Positions 1 to 8,091 of a DNA stretch of 14,770 nucleotides are shown in pieces (position 1 is the stretch's first letter; every line of letters starts with the position of its first letter). The position numbers and the translations under genes are program-made. The notes beneath the pieces were generated by a model. It made no database searches. It saw only the letters and a program-made list of their open reading frames with translations, and was not told the origin of the DNA. This DNA is from an uncultured Prevotella sp. (GTDB lineage Bacteria; Bacteroidota; Bacteroidia; Bacteroidales; Bacteroidaceae): assembly GCA_934183135.1 (NCBI GenBank), contig CAKPRX010000057.1, positions 1 through 14,770 on the forward strand, written 5' to 3'.

Positions 1-1
1 T

Positions 2-802
2 GCCAAGAAGGCATTCTTCGACGGCCTGCCCAAGACAGCCTTTGCCATTACCAATGCCGATGACAAGAACGGCATGATTATGGTACAGAACTGCAAGGCC
101 CAGATAAAGACTTACTCGACCCGCCAGATGGCCGACTTCCGTGGCCGCATCCTGGAGTGCCACTTCGAGGGCATGTACCTGGAGATAGACGGCCACGAGG
201 TAGGCGTGCAGTTCATTGGCAAGTTTAATGTGAGCAACCTGCTGGCCGTATATGGCGCCGCCCGCATGCTGGGCAAGGCTCCCGACGACATCCTGGTGGT
301 GATGAGCACCCTGCACAGCGTGAGCGGACGCCTGGAGCCCGTACACTCGCCCGAGGGATATACCGCCATCGTAGACTATGCCCACACCCCGGACGCCCTG
401 GCCAACGTGCTCAACGCCATACACGAGGTGCTCAACAAGAAGGGCCACGTGATAACCGTATGTGGGGCTGGCGGCAACCGCGACAAGGGTAAGCGGCCGC
501 TGATGGCCCAGGAGGCTGTCCGCCAGAGCGACAAGGTAATCATAACGAGCGACAACCCGCGCTTCGAGGAGCCCCAGGCCATCATAGACGACATGATGGC
601 CGGTCTGACCACCCAGCAGCGTAAGAACGTGGTTACCATAGTGGACCGCAAGGAGGCCATACGCACCGCCTGCATGATGGCCCAGAAGGGCGACGTAATA
701 CTGGTGGCTGGCAAGGGCCACGAGAACTATCAGGAGGTCAAGGGCGTGAAGCACCACTTTGACGACAAGGAAGTGCTCCGCGACATATTTGCTAACCAGT
801 AA
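2..802 (+). CDS. murE: UDP-N-acetylmuramoyl-tripeptide synthetase MurE, 3' part (5' end outside window)
   Basis: This is the central and C-terminal part of MurE, the cytoplasmic ATP-dependent ligase that adds the third stem-peptide residue to UDP-MurNAc-L-Ala-D-Glu. The reading frame is open from base 2, before the first ATG at 74, and the preceding residues ([20 protein letters not shown]) continue the fold, so the gene starts upstream of the window. About 266 residues are present of the usual 480-500. Visible Mur-ligase features are the [13 protein letters not shown] segment, SGRLEPV, the DYAHTPDAL motif, [14 protein letters not shown] at bases 551-562 followed by FEEP, and GKGHENYQ near the end. 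DNPR is the family signature for ligases that add meso-diaminopimelate; L-lysine enzymes differ here. It ends 11 bp before mraY, consistent with one operon. The missing N-terminal and ATP P-loop region cannot be assessed. Confidence 0.97.
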   Translation, partial: AKKAFFDGLPKTAFAITNADDKNGMIMVQNCKAQIKTYSTRQMADFRGRILECHFEGMYLEIDGHEVGVQFIGKFNVSNLLAVYGAARMLGKAPDDILVVMSTLHSVSGRLEPVHSPEGYTAIVDYAHTPDALANVLNAIHEVLNKKGHVITVCGAGGNRDKGKRPLMAQEAVRQSDKVIITSDNPRFEEPQAIIDDMMAGLTTQQRKNVVTIVDRKEAIRTACMMAQKGDVILVAGKGHENYQEVKGVKHHFDDKEVLRDIFANQ

Positions 803-813
803 TACTCAGGCCG

Positions 814-2082
814 ATGTTATACTATCTGTTTAGATTCTTGGAGCAGTTTGGCATCAGCGGCTCGCACATGTGGGGCTACATATCGTTTCGCTCCCTGCTG
901 GCGCTGATACTCTCGCTCGTCATCTCGGCCTGGTTTGGCGAGAAGTTTATCAAGTACCTGAAGACGAAGCAGATTACCGAGACCCAGCGCGACGCCTCGA
1001 TAGACCCCTTTGGTGTCAAGAAGATAGGCGTGCCCTCCATGGGCGGCGTCATCATCATCGTGTCTATCCTCATACCCGTGTTGCTGCTCGGCCGACTGCG
1101 CAACATCTATCTCATACTGATGATTATAACCACCGTGTGGCTCGGCTTCCTCGGGGGAATGGACGACTTTATCAAGATATTCCGCCGCAACAAAGAGGGA
1201 CTCAAGGGCCGTTACAAGATAGTGGGCCAGGTGGGCATAGGACTTATCGTGGGACTGGTGCTGTGGGCCTCGCCCGATGTGAAGATGAACGAGAACCTGT
1301 CTATAGAGCGCCAGGGCCAGGAGGTGGTGGTCAAGCATCGCGCCGAGGCGCAGAAGTCGCTCAAGACAACCATCCCCTTTGTCAAGGGCCACAACCTGGA
1401 CTACTCGCGTATCATGTCTTTCTGCGGTAAGTACAAGACGGCTGCCGGCTGGGTGCTGTTCGTGGTGATGACCATACTGGTGGTTACCGCTGTAAGCAAC
1501 GGTGCCAACCTGAACGACGGCATGGACGGCATGTGCGCGGGCAACTCGGCCATCATAGGCGTGGCCTTGGGCATATTGGCGTATGTCAGCTCGCATATAG
1601 AGTTTGCCTCCTACCTTAATATCATGTACATCCCAGACTCGCAGGAGCTGGTGGTGTTCCTCTGTGCCTTTGTGGGTGCGCTGATAGGCTTCCTGTGGTA
1701 CAACGCGTACCCCGCCCAGGTGTTCATGGGCGACACGGGCTCGCTCACCATCGGCGGCATCATAGCCGTGGCCGCCATCATCATACACAAGGAACTGCTG
1801 CTGCCCATACTCTGCGGCATCTTCTTCGTAGAGAGCCTGAGCGTAATCCTGCAGGTGTGGTATTACAAGATGGGCAAGCGCCGCGGTGTCAAGCAGCGCA
1901 TCTTCAAGCGCACCCCGATACACGACAATTTCAGGACTCAGGACAGCCAGCTCGACCCCGAGTGCCGCTACCTGATACGTAAGCCGCATACAGCCGTACA
2001 CGAGTCTAAGATAACGATACGGTTCTGGATTACCACCATCATACTGGCCGCCCTGACTATCATAACGCTTAAAATAAGATAG
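814..2082 (+). CDS. mraY: Phospho-N-acetylmuramoyl-pentapeptide transferase MraY
   Basis: MraY is an integral membrane enzyme that transfers phospho-MurNAc-pentapeptide from UDP to undecaprenyl phosphate, making lipid I. The protein has 422 residues, longer than the roughly 360 of E. coli. The extra length lies mostly in a hydrophilic insertion at about residues 153-208, as in other Bacteroidota. Many hydrophobic segments are visible. Conserved acidic motifs are present: GGMDDF (D117, D118), NLNDGMDG (D235, D238) and VFMGDTGS (D307). The conserved cytoplasmic His motif, normally PxHHHF/Y, reads PIHDNF at residues 368-373, so only the first His (H370) remains. The start at MLYYLF matches the family N-terminus as I remember it in Bacteroides. 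The gene lies 11 bp after murE and 4 bp before murD. Confidence 0.96.
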   Translation: MLYYLFRFLEQFGISGSHMWGYISFRSLLALILSLVISAWFGEKFIKYLKTKQITETQRDASIDPFGVKKIGVPSMGGVIIIVSILIPVLLLGRLRNIYLILMIITTVWLGFLGGMDDFIKIFRRNKEGLKGRYKIVGQVGIGLIVGLVLWASPDVKMNENLSIERQGQEVVVKHRAEAQKSLKTTIPFVKGHNLDYSRIMSFCGKYKTAAGWVLFVVMTILVVTAVSNGANLNDGMDGMCAGNSAIIGVALGILAYVSSHIEFASYLNIMYIPDSQELVVFLCAFVGALIGFLWYNAYPAQVFMGDTGSLTIGGIIAVAAIIIHKELLLPILCGIFFVESLSVILQVWYYKMGKRRGVKQRIFKRTPIHDNFRTQDSQLDPECRYLIRKPHTAVHESKITIRFWITTIILAALTIITLKIR

Positions 2083-2086
2083 ACCA

Positions 2087-3418
2087 ATGAAAAGGATAGT
2101 AGTATTAGGAGCCGGCGAGAGCGGTGCAGGAGCCGCCGTGCTGGCCAAGAAGGAAGGTTTTGATGTCTTTGTGTCCGACATGTCGGCCATAAAGGATAAG
2201 TATAAGGCCCTGCTGGACAGCCATGGCATAGCCTGGGAGGAGGGCCACCACACCGAGGAACTGATCCTGAACGCCGATGAGGTCATCAAGAGTCCCGGCA
2301 TACCCAAGGAGGCCCCGATGATACAGAAGATAGTGCAGAAGGGCATCCACATTATCAGCGAGATAGAGTTTGCCGGGCGCTATACCGATGCCAGGATGGT
2401 ATGTATAACCGGCAGCAACGGCAAGACTACCACCACGTCGCTCATCTACCACATCTTCAAGTCGGCCGGCTACGACGTGGGGCTGGCTGGCAACATCGGC
2501 CATAGCCTGGCCCTGCAGGTGGCCGAGACACCGCACCAGTGGTATGTCATAGAACTGAGCAGTTTTCAGCTGGACAACATGTATGACTTTCGCGCCAACA
2601 TCGCGATACTGCTCAACATTACGCCCGACCATCTGGACCGTTATGAGTTCAAGTTCGAGAACTACGCCGCCGCCAAGATGCGCATCATCCAGAACCAGAC
2701 AGCGGCCGACAGCTTCATCTACTGGAACGACGACCCCGTTGTCAAGGACGAGCTGACCCACTATGCCCCCCAGGCCGCGTGCTATCCCTTTGCCGAGCAT
2801 AGGGACGAGGGCGCCGTGGGCTATATCCAGGACGGCCAGTATGTCATAGACCGCCCTGTGCCGTTTGCCATGCCTCAGGGCGAGCTGAGCCTTACCGGCA
2901 AGCACAATATATACAACAGCCTGGCTGCCGGACTGGCCGCCGACATAGCCGGCATAGCCCACGACGTTATCCGCAAGGGACTGGGCGACTTCCCCGGTGT
3001 GGAACACCGGTTGGAGAAGGTGTGCCGTGTAGGCGGCGTGCAGTATGTAAACGACTCGAAAGCCACCAATGTAGACGCCTGCTGGTACGCCCTGGAGAGT
3101 ATGACCACCCCCACCATCCTGATACTGGGTGGCAAGGACAAGGGCAACGACTATACAGCCATCAAGGACCTGGTGGCGCAGAAGTGCAAGGCCCTGGTAT
3201 ATCTGGGAGCCGACAACACCAAGCTGCACCGCTTCTTTGACTGCATGGGCATACCCGTGCGCGACACCCACAGCATGAAGGACTGTGTGGCCGCCTGCCA
3301 TGAGTTGGCCGAGCCTGGCGACACGGTGCTACTGAGTCCCTGCTGTGCCAGTTTTGACCTGTTCAGGAACATGGAGGACCGCGGTGAGCAGTTCAAGACC
3401 CTGGTACGAAATCTATAA
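2087..3418 (+). CDS. murD: UDP-N-acetylmuramoyl-L-alanine--D-glutamate ligase MurD
   Basis: MurD is the cytoplasmic ATP-dependent ligase that adds D-glutamate to UDP-MurNAc-L-alanine, the step before MurE. The 443-residue length is normal. Domain 1 opens with a Rossmann-like glycine loop (LGAGESGAGAA, residues 7-17). The central ATPase domain carries the P-loop TGSNGKTTT (108-116) and the NITPDHLDRY segment. The C-terminal domain begins around HRLEKV and has the NDSKATN motif typical of MurD, which helps separate it from MurC, MurE and MurF. The start codon lies only 4 bp after the mraY stop with no Shine-Dalgarno sequence, as usual in Bacteroidota, and expression is probably coupled to upstream genes. 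No alternative function is plausible. Confidence 0.97.
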   Translation: MKRIVVLGAGESGAGAAVLAKKEGFDVFVSDMSAIKDKYKALLDSHGIAWEEGHHTEELILNADEVIKSPGIPKEAPMIQKIVQKGIHIISEIEFAGRYTDARMVCITGSNGKTTTTSLIYHIFKSAGYDVGLAGNIGHSLALQVAETPHQWYVIELSSFQLDNMYDFRANIAILLNITPDHLDRYEFKFENYAAAKMRIIQNQTAADSFIYWNDDPVVKDELTHYAPQAACYPFAEHRDEGAVGYIQDGQYVIDRPVPFAMPQGELSLTGKHNIYNSLAAGLAADIAGIAHDVIRKGLGDFPGVEHRLEKVCRVGGVQYVNDSKATNVDACWYALESMTTPTILILGGKDKGNDYTAIKDLVAQKCKALVYLGADNTKLHRFFDCMGIPVRDTHSMKDCVAACHELAEPGDTVLLSPCCASFDLFRNMEDRGEQFKTLVRNL

Positions 3419-3427
3419 GCCCCACAG

Positions 3428-4702
3428 ATGATTAACAAGACCTTAGGAAATCTGTTCAAAGGCGACAAGGTAATCTGGATAGTGTTCTTCTTCCTCTGTC
3501 TTGTCAGCGTTGTCGAGGTGTTCTCAGCCTCGTCGCAGTTGGCGTACAAGAGCGGCAGCTACCTGAGCCCCATCCTGAAGCACATAGGTCTGCTGCTGTT
3601 AGGCGTGTGTTGCATGATTATAACGCTCAACATCAAGTGCCGATACTTCAAGATAGCCCTGCCGTTCCTGCTCATCATCTCGCTGATATCCCTGTTGGCT
3701 GTGAAGTTTGTAGGGCAGGAGATTAACGGCGGCAGCCGCTGGCTTAACATCTTCGGACTGAGTTTTCAGCCATCCGAGATAGCCAAGGGCACCATGGTGC
3801 TGGCCACGGCGCAGATATACAGTGTGCTGCAGACCGAGAACGGGGCGGCTAAGAACGCCTTTAAGTGGGTGCTTATCCTGACGTTGGTCATCCTGGCCCT
3901 CATCGTGGGCGAGAACCTGTCTACGGCCGCCCTGCTGTTTGTGGTGATACTGATGATGATGTTCATAGGCCGCACCCCCAAGGCCCAGTTGGGCAAACTC
4001 TTGGGCGTGTGCGCTCTGCTGGGCGTACTGGGCATCGCGCTGATTATGGGACTGGGTACCGACCGGGAGGAAGCCCGGCACCTGGCTGCCGTGAACCATA
4101 CGGAGGTTGTAACCCAGGACGCGGCAGATGAAAATGGGAAGGCTGGCCCTGTCCAGTGGCTCCTGAAGCGTATGGATACGTGGAAGACCCGTATAGACAA
4201 GTTCCTGAACTCCAAGGAAGTACCCCCTGACTCGGTAGACCTGGACAAGGATGCCCAGGTGTCGTACGCCAACATAGCCATAGCCTCGTCGAACTTCATA
4301 GGCAAGGGCCCGGGCAACTCGGAGCAGCGCGACTTTCTCTCGCAGGCTTTCTCTGACTTTATCTATGCCATCATCATCGAGGAGATGGGTGTCCTGGGAT
4401 GCTTCGGGGTGGCCATGCTGTACATCATCCTGCTGTTCAGGACGGCCAAGATAGCCAACCGCTGCGAGAACTGTTTTCCCGCCTACCTGGCCATGGGCCT
4501 GGCCCTGATGTTGGTAACCCAGGCCCTGTTCAACATGTGTGTGGCCGTGGGCCTGGCCCCTGTTACGGGTCAGCCGCTGCCCCTGATAAGCAAGGGAGGC
4601 TCCTCGACCGTTATCAACTGCGTCTATATCGGTGTGATACTCAGCATAAGCCGTTCGGCCAAGAAGCGAGAGCCTGCGTCCAAGCCCCAGGCTGCAGTCT
4701 GA
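3428..4702 (+). CDS. ftsW: Septal peptidoglycan glycosyltransferase FtsW (SEDS family)
   Basis: FtsW is a polytopic membrane SEDS protein that polymerises lipid II at the division site together with a class B penicillin-binding protein. The protein has 424 residues and roughly ten hydrophobic segments. SEDS hallmarks are GGSRWLNIFGLSFQPSEIAK (residues 101-120), GKGPGNS (292-298), the segment SDFIYAIIIEE with the presumed catalytic Asp at D310, and PVTGQPLPLISKGGSS (378-393). A hydrophilic stretch at about 211-290, rich in charged residues, makes the large extracytoplasmic loop longer than in E. coli; similar loops occur in Bacteroidota homologues. RodA is the main alternative, but the position between murD and murG, as in other dcw clusters, argues for FtsW. 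It starts 9 bp after murD. Confidence 0.95.
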   Translation: MINKTLGNLFKGDKVIWIVFFFLCLVSVVEVFSASSQLAYKSGSYLSPILKHIGLLLLGVCCMIITLNIKCRYFKIALPFLLIISLISLLAVKFVGQEINGGSRWLNIFGLSFQPSEIAKGTMVLATAQIYSVLQTENGAAKNAFKWVLILTLVILALIVGENLSTAALLFVVILMMMFIGRTPKAQLGKLLGVCALLGVLGIALIMGLGTDREEARHLAAVNHTEVVTQDAADENGKAGPVQWLLKRMDTWKTRIDKFLNSKEVPPDSVDLDKDAQVSYANIAIASSNFIGKGPGNSEQRDFLSQAFSDFIYAIIIEEMGVLGCFGVAMLYIILLFRTAKIANRCENCFPAYLAMGLALMLVTQALFNMCVAVGLAPVTGQPLPLISKGGSSTVINCVYIGVILSISRSAKKREPASKPQAAV

Positions 4703-4785
4703 ACGGGCGGAAACTAAAAATAAATTGACAGAAATGATAATTATAGAAATATTTTAATTATTTTTGCCCTAATAAAAAACTACGA
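4703..4785 (+). promoter_or_regulatory. AT-rich ftsW-murG spacer with possible internal promoter
   Basis: This 83-bp gap is the largest inside the cluster and is much more AT-rich than the flanking genes. It contains TATTTTTG at 4759-4766, an exact match to the Bacteroidota -7 consensus TAnnTTTG, ending 19 bp before the murG ATG. No TTTG-like -33 element sits at the expected 19-21 bp spacing; a TTGAC at 4725-4729 is too far away. A 7-bp inverted repeat (ATAATTA at 4737-4743, TAATTAT at 4755-4761) overlaps the -7 match. In such AT-rich DNA both could be chance, so this is a weak promoter call. Confidence 0.4.
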
Positions 4786-5904
4786 ATGAGTGACAATAAA
4801 GACGAACTGAGGATTATCATCAGTGGCGGAGGTACCGGGGGACACATATTCCCGGCCATCTCGATAGCCAACTCCATCAAGGCCAAGCGCCCTGATGCCA
4901 AGATACTGTTTGTGGGAGCCCTGGGCCGTATGGAGATGCAGCGTGTGCCCGCTGCCGGCTACGAGATAAAGGGCCTGCCCATCTGCGGTTTTGACCGCAA
5001 GCATTTGCTCAAGAATATAGCTGTGCTCTTCAAGATATGGAAGAGCGAGTATCTGGCACGCAAGATTATCAGGCAGTTCCGCCCCATGGCTGCCGTAGGC
5101 GTGGGTGGCTATGCCAGCGGCCCTACGCTCAATATGTGTGCAGCCAAGGGCATCCCCTGTCTGATACAGGAGCAGAACTCATACGCCGGGGTTACTAACC
5201 GGCTGCTGGCCAAGAAGGCGGCTAAAATATGTGTGGCCTATGACCACATGGAGCGTTTCTTCCCAGCCGATAAGATAATTCTGACGGGCAATCCCGTGCG
5301 CCAGAACCTGCTGGAGACCACCATGAGCCACGAGGAGGCCGTGAAGTCGTTCGGGCTGGACCCCGCGAAGAAGACCATCCTGCTGGTGGGCGGCAGCTTA
5401 GGTGCCCGTACCATCAACGAGAGTGTGCTGCGCCATCTGGACGAGGTGCGGCAGTCGGGCGTGCAGTTTATCTGGCAGACGGGCAAGTACTATAGCGCCA
5501 GCATACAGCAGCAGCTCGGGCTGCAGCCGGCCATGCCCATGCTTCGGGTAACCGACTTTATCAGCGATATGGGAGCAGCCTATCGCGCCGCCGACCTGGT
5601 TATCAGCAGGGCAGGTGCCAGTTCTATCAGTGAGTTCTGTCTGATAGGCAAGCCTGTCATCCTGGTGCCCAGCCCCAATGTGGCCGAGGACCACCAGACC
5701 CAGAACGCCATGGCGCTGGTTAACAAGAACGCAGCCATCTTCGTGAAAGACGCCGAGGCTGCCGACATCCTGCTGCAAAAGGCCATCGAGACGGTGAAGG
5801 ATGATGCCAAACTGTTGTCGCTGCACGAGAATATCAGCAAGTTAGGCGTAGAGAACTCGGCCGATACCATCGCCGATGAAGTAATCAAGTTAGCAACTAA
5901 GTAA
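4786..5904 (+). CDS. murG: UDP-GlcNAc--undecaprenyl-pyrophosphoryl-MurNAc-pentapeptide GlcNAc transferase MurG
   Basis: MurG is a peripheral inner-membrane GT-B glycosyltransferase that adds GlcNAc from UDP-GlcNAc to lipid I, giving lipid II. The length of 372 residues is typical. The N-terminal acceptor domain carries the glycine-rich loop SGGGTGGH (13-20) and the segment QEQNSYAGVTNRLLAKKA (128-145). The C-terminal donor domain has GNPVR (168-172), the second glycine loop VGGSLGARTINES, SRAGASSISE (274-283) for nucleotide-sugar binding, and the PSPNVAEDHQTQNA motif (295-308). The start follows the AT-rich spacer and is the only ATG close enough to the glycine loop to give a normal N-terminus. 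The gene is 1 bp from murC, so translational coupling downstream is likely. Confidence 0.97.
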   Translation: MSDNKDELRIIISGGGTGGHIFPAISIANSIKAKRPDAKILFVGALGRMEMQRVPAAGYEIKGLPICGFDRKHLLKNIAVLFKIWKSEYLARKIIRQFRPMAAVGVGGYASGPTLNMCAAKGIPCLIQEQNSYAGVTNRLLAKKAAKICVAYDHMERFFPADKIILTGNPVRQNLLETTMSHEEAVKSFGLDPAKKTILLVGGSLGARTINESVLRHLDEVRQSGVQFIWQTGKYYSASIQQQLGLQPAMPMLRVTDFISDMGAAYRAADLVISRAGASSISEFCLIGKPVILVPSPNVAEDHQTQNAMALVNKNAAIFVKDAEAADILLQKAIETVKDDAKLLSLHENISKLGVENSADTIADEVIKLATK

Positions 5905-5905
5905 A

Positions 5906-7279
5906 ATGGAAATCAAGGATATTAAAGCAGTATATTTCGTGGGGATAGGCGGTATCGGCATGAGTGCCATAGCCCGCTATTTCCTGCACAAGGGTGTCGT
6001 GGTAGGCGGATACGACCGCACCCCGTCTGAACTGACCCGCCAGCTGGAAAAGGAGGGGGCCGCCATACACTACGAGGAGAACGTGGCGCTCGTACCCGAT
6101 GCCTGCAAGGATCCGGCCAGCTGTCTGGTGGTCTATACCCCGGCCATCCCGGCCGAGCATGCCGAGCTGGCGTACTTCCGCGCCAACGGCTTCACCATAG
6201 AGAAGCGCGCCCAGGTACTGGGCACGCTGACCCGTACCCACAAAGGCCTCTGCGTGGCCGGCACGCATGGCAAGACCACCACGTCGACCATGTGCGCCCA
6301 CATTATGCATCAGAGCCACGTGGACTGCAACGCCTTTCTTGGCGGCATCTCTAAGAACTATGGTACCAACTACATCCTCTCGCAGAGCGACTATATCGTT
6401 ATCGAGGCCGATGAGTTCGACCGCAGTTTCCACTGGCTGCGCCCGTGGATGAGCGTCATTACCGCCACCGACCCCGACCACCTGGACATCTACGGCACTA
6501 AGCAAGCCTATCTGGAGAGCTTCCGTCACTACACCACGCTGATACAGCCGGGCGGTGCCCTGATACTGCATACCAACCTGGAAATGAAGGCCGACGTGCA
6601 GCCAGGCGTAACGGTCTACTCGTATAGCCGCGACGAGGGCGACTTCCATGCAGAGAACATCTGCATAGACAATGGCGAGATAACCTTTGACTTCGTTTCG
6701 CCCATCGAAAGGGTAGACCACGTGGAACTGGGACAGCCTATTCCTATTAATATAGAGAACGGCGTGGCTGCCATGGCTATGGCCCAGCTCAACGGATGCA
6801 CGGCCGACGAGCTGCGCAGTGGCATGAAGACCTACGGAGGCGTAGACCGCCGGTTCGACTTCAAGATTAAGGACAGTCACCACGTGCTCCTGTCAGACTA
6901 TGCCCATCACCCCAAGGAGATATACCAGAGTGCCAAGAGCATTCGCGAACTCTACAAAGACCGTAAGATTACCGCCATCTTCCAGCCTCACCTCTATACC
7001 CGTACCCGCGACTTCTACAAGGACTTCGCTGATGCCCTGAGTCAGCTTGACGAGGTTATCCTGTGCGATATATATCCGGCACGCGAACAGCCCATACCCG
7101 GGGTGACCAGCAAACTGATATACGACAACCTGAAGCCGGGCGTGGAGAAGAGTATGATACACAAGGAAGACGTGCTGGACCTGGTGAGAAGCCGCGACTT
7201 TGACGTGCTCGTCATACTGGGCGCTGGCGACCTGGACAACTACGTCCCTGAGATAGCCAAGATAATAGAGAGTAAGTAA
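5906..7279 (+). CDS. murC: UDP-N-acetylmuramate--L-alanine ligase MurC
   Basis: MurC is the cytoplasmic ATP-dependent ligase that adds L-alanine to UDP-MurNAc, the first stem-peptide step. The 457 residues match the family. The N-terminal domain begins with the Rossmann loop FVGIGGIGMSAIA (11-23). The central domain has the P-loop AGTHGKTTT (118-126), EADEFDRSF (167-175) and TDPDHLDIYG (188-197). The C-terminal domain has RRFDF (315-319), DYAHHP (331-336), QPHLYTRT (360-367) and DIYPAREQPIPGV. GTHGKTTT together with the DYAHHP motif is characteristic of MurC; Mpl also shares parts of these, but dcw position and length support MurC. The ATG is 1 bp after the murG stop, and the TAA stop abuts the ftsQ ATG. 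Confidence 0.97.
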   Translation: MEIKDIKAVYFVGIGGIGMSAIARYFLHKGVVVGGYDRTPSELTRQLEKEGAAIHYEENVALVPDACKDPASCLVVYTPAIPAEHAELAYFRANGFTIEKRAQVLGTLTRTHKGLCVAGTHGKTTTSTMCAHIMHQSHVDCNAFLGGISKNYGTNYILSQSDYIVIEADEFDRSFHWLRPWMSVITATDPDHLDIYGTKQAYLESFRHYTTLIQPGGALILHTNLEMKADVQPGVTVYSYSRDEGDFHAENICIDNGEITFDFVSPIERVDHVELGQPIPINIENGVAAMAMAQLNGCTADELRSGMKTYGGVDRRFDFKIKDSHHVLLSDYAHHPKEIYQSAKSIRELYKDRKITAIFQPHLYTRTRDFYKDFADALSQLDEVILCDIYPAREQPIPGVTSKLIYDNLKPGVEKSMIHKEDVLDLVRSRDFDVLVILGAGDLDNYVPEIAKIIESK

Positions 7280-8068
7280 ATGCGGGTAAACTGGAAGAGG
7301 GCTGTACTCATTACGGCAGATATGGCGCTGGGCGTGTACCTGTTCATGGCCTTCACCTCGTTTAACAAGGTCGATGACACCAAGCGGGTATGCACTAAGG
7401 TGAACATCAATATCGATGATGCTCGCCCCAACGGATTTATCGATGCCAAGGACATCAGGACCCGGCTGGAACAGCAGGGCCTATATCCCATAGACAAGCC
7501 TCTCTGTCAGGTGAGAGCCCGGCAGATAGAAGACTGCCTCAAGGCGAGTCCGTTTGTCAAGAGCGCCGAGTGCTATACCACTCAGGATGGCCAGGTCAGC
7601 ATCTCCTTCAGTCAGCTCATGCCCGTGGTGCGTGTCAAGGCTATCAATGGCAGCGACTATTACATAGATGACAAGTGCAGCATTATGCCCAACACGCACT
7701 ACACCAGCGACCTGATCATAGCGACGGGCTATATCACGCCATGGTATGCTCAGAACTACGTGGCGTATCTGGCTCAGGCACTCATGGCCAGCGACCTGTG
7801 GAAGAATCAGATAGAACAGATAAATATCCTCAAAGACCACGGCGTAGAACTGGTTCCCCGTGTGGGCAATCACATCGTCTACCTGGGCCAGCTCCCTGAG
7901 AGCAAGTTTGCCAAGGACCGCCGTAAGTTGGTTACCGACTTTACCAACCACCAGATGGATCGCCTGGAGAAATTCTACCGCTACGGTCTCTCACAGGCAG
8001 GTTGGAACAAGTACGCTTACATCAACCTGGAATTTGACAACCAGATTATCTGCGAGAAAAGGAAATAA
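7280..8068 (+). CDS. ftsQ: Cell division protein FtsQ
   Basis: FtsQ is a bitopic inner-membrane divisome protein that links early and late division factors through its periplasmic domain. The 262-residue protein has a short cytoplasmic N-terminus, one hydrophobic segment at about residues 8-25 and a long extracytoplasmic region. Residues from about 38 (VNINIDD...GFIDAKDIRTRLEQQGLYPI) fit a POTRA-like fold, followed by the IEDCLKASPFVKSAECY segment. FtsQ evolves quickly, so the call rests on topology and on the position between murC and ftsA, where ftsQ is expected. The stop of murC and the start of ftsQ are directly adjacent (TAAATG), suggesting termination-reinitiation. The membrane segment contains an Asp (D14), which is slightly unusual. 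Confidence 0.9.
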   Translation: MRVNWKRAVLITADMALGVYLFMAFTSFNKVDDTKRVCTKVNINIDDARPNGFIDAKDIRTRLEQQGLYPIDKPLCQVRARQIEDCLKASPFVKSAECYTTQDGQVSISFSQLMPVVRVKAINGSDYYIDDKCSIMPNTHYTSDLIIATGYITPWYAQNYVAYLAQALMASDLWKNQIEQINILKDHGVELVPRVGNHIVYLGQLPESKFAKDRRKLVTDFTNHQMDRLEKFYRYGLSQAGWNKYAYINLEFDNQIICEKRK

Positions 8069-8091
8069 AGGAAAAAATAATCATATCAAGT

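Noticed and set aside
817..2352. A 511-codon open frame on the minus strand opposite mraY and the start of murD
   Set aside because: It lies wholly opposite genes with clear family matches, spans two genes, and has a His/Gln/Tyr/Val-rich composition with no recognisable domain. The sense genes rarely use TTA, CTA or TCA codons, so few stops appear in the aligned antisense frame.
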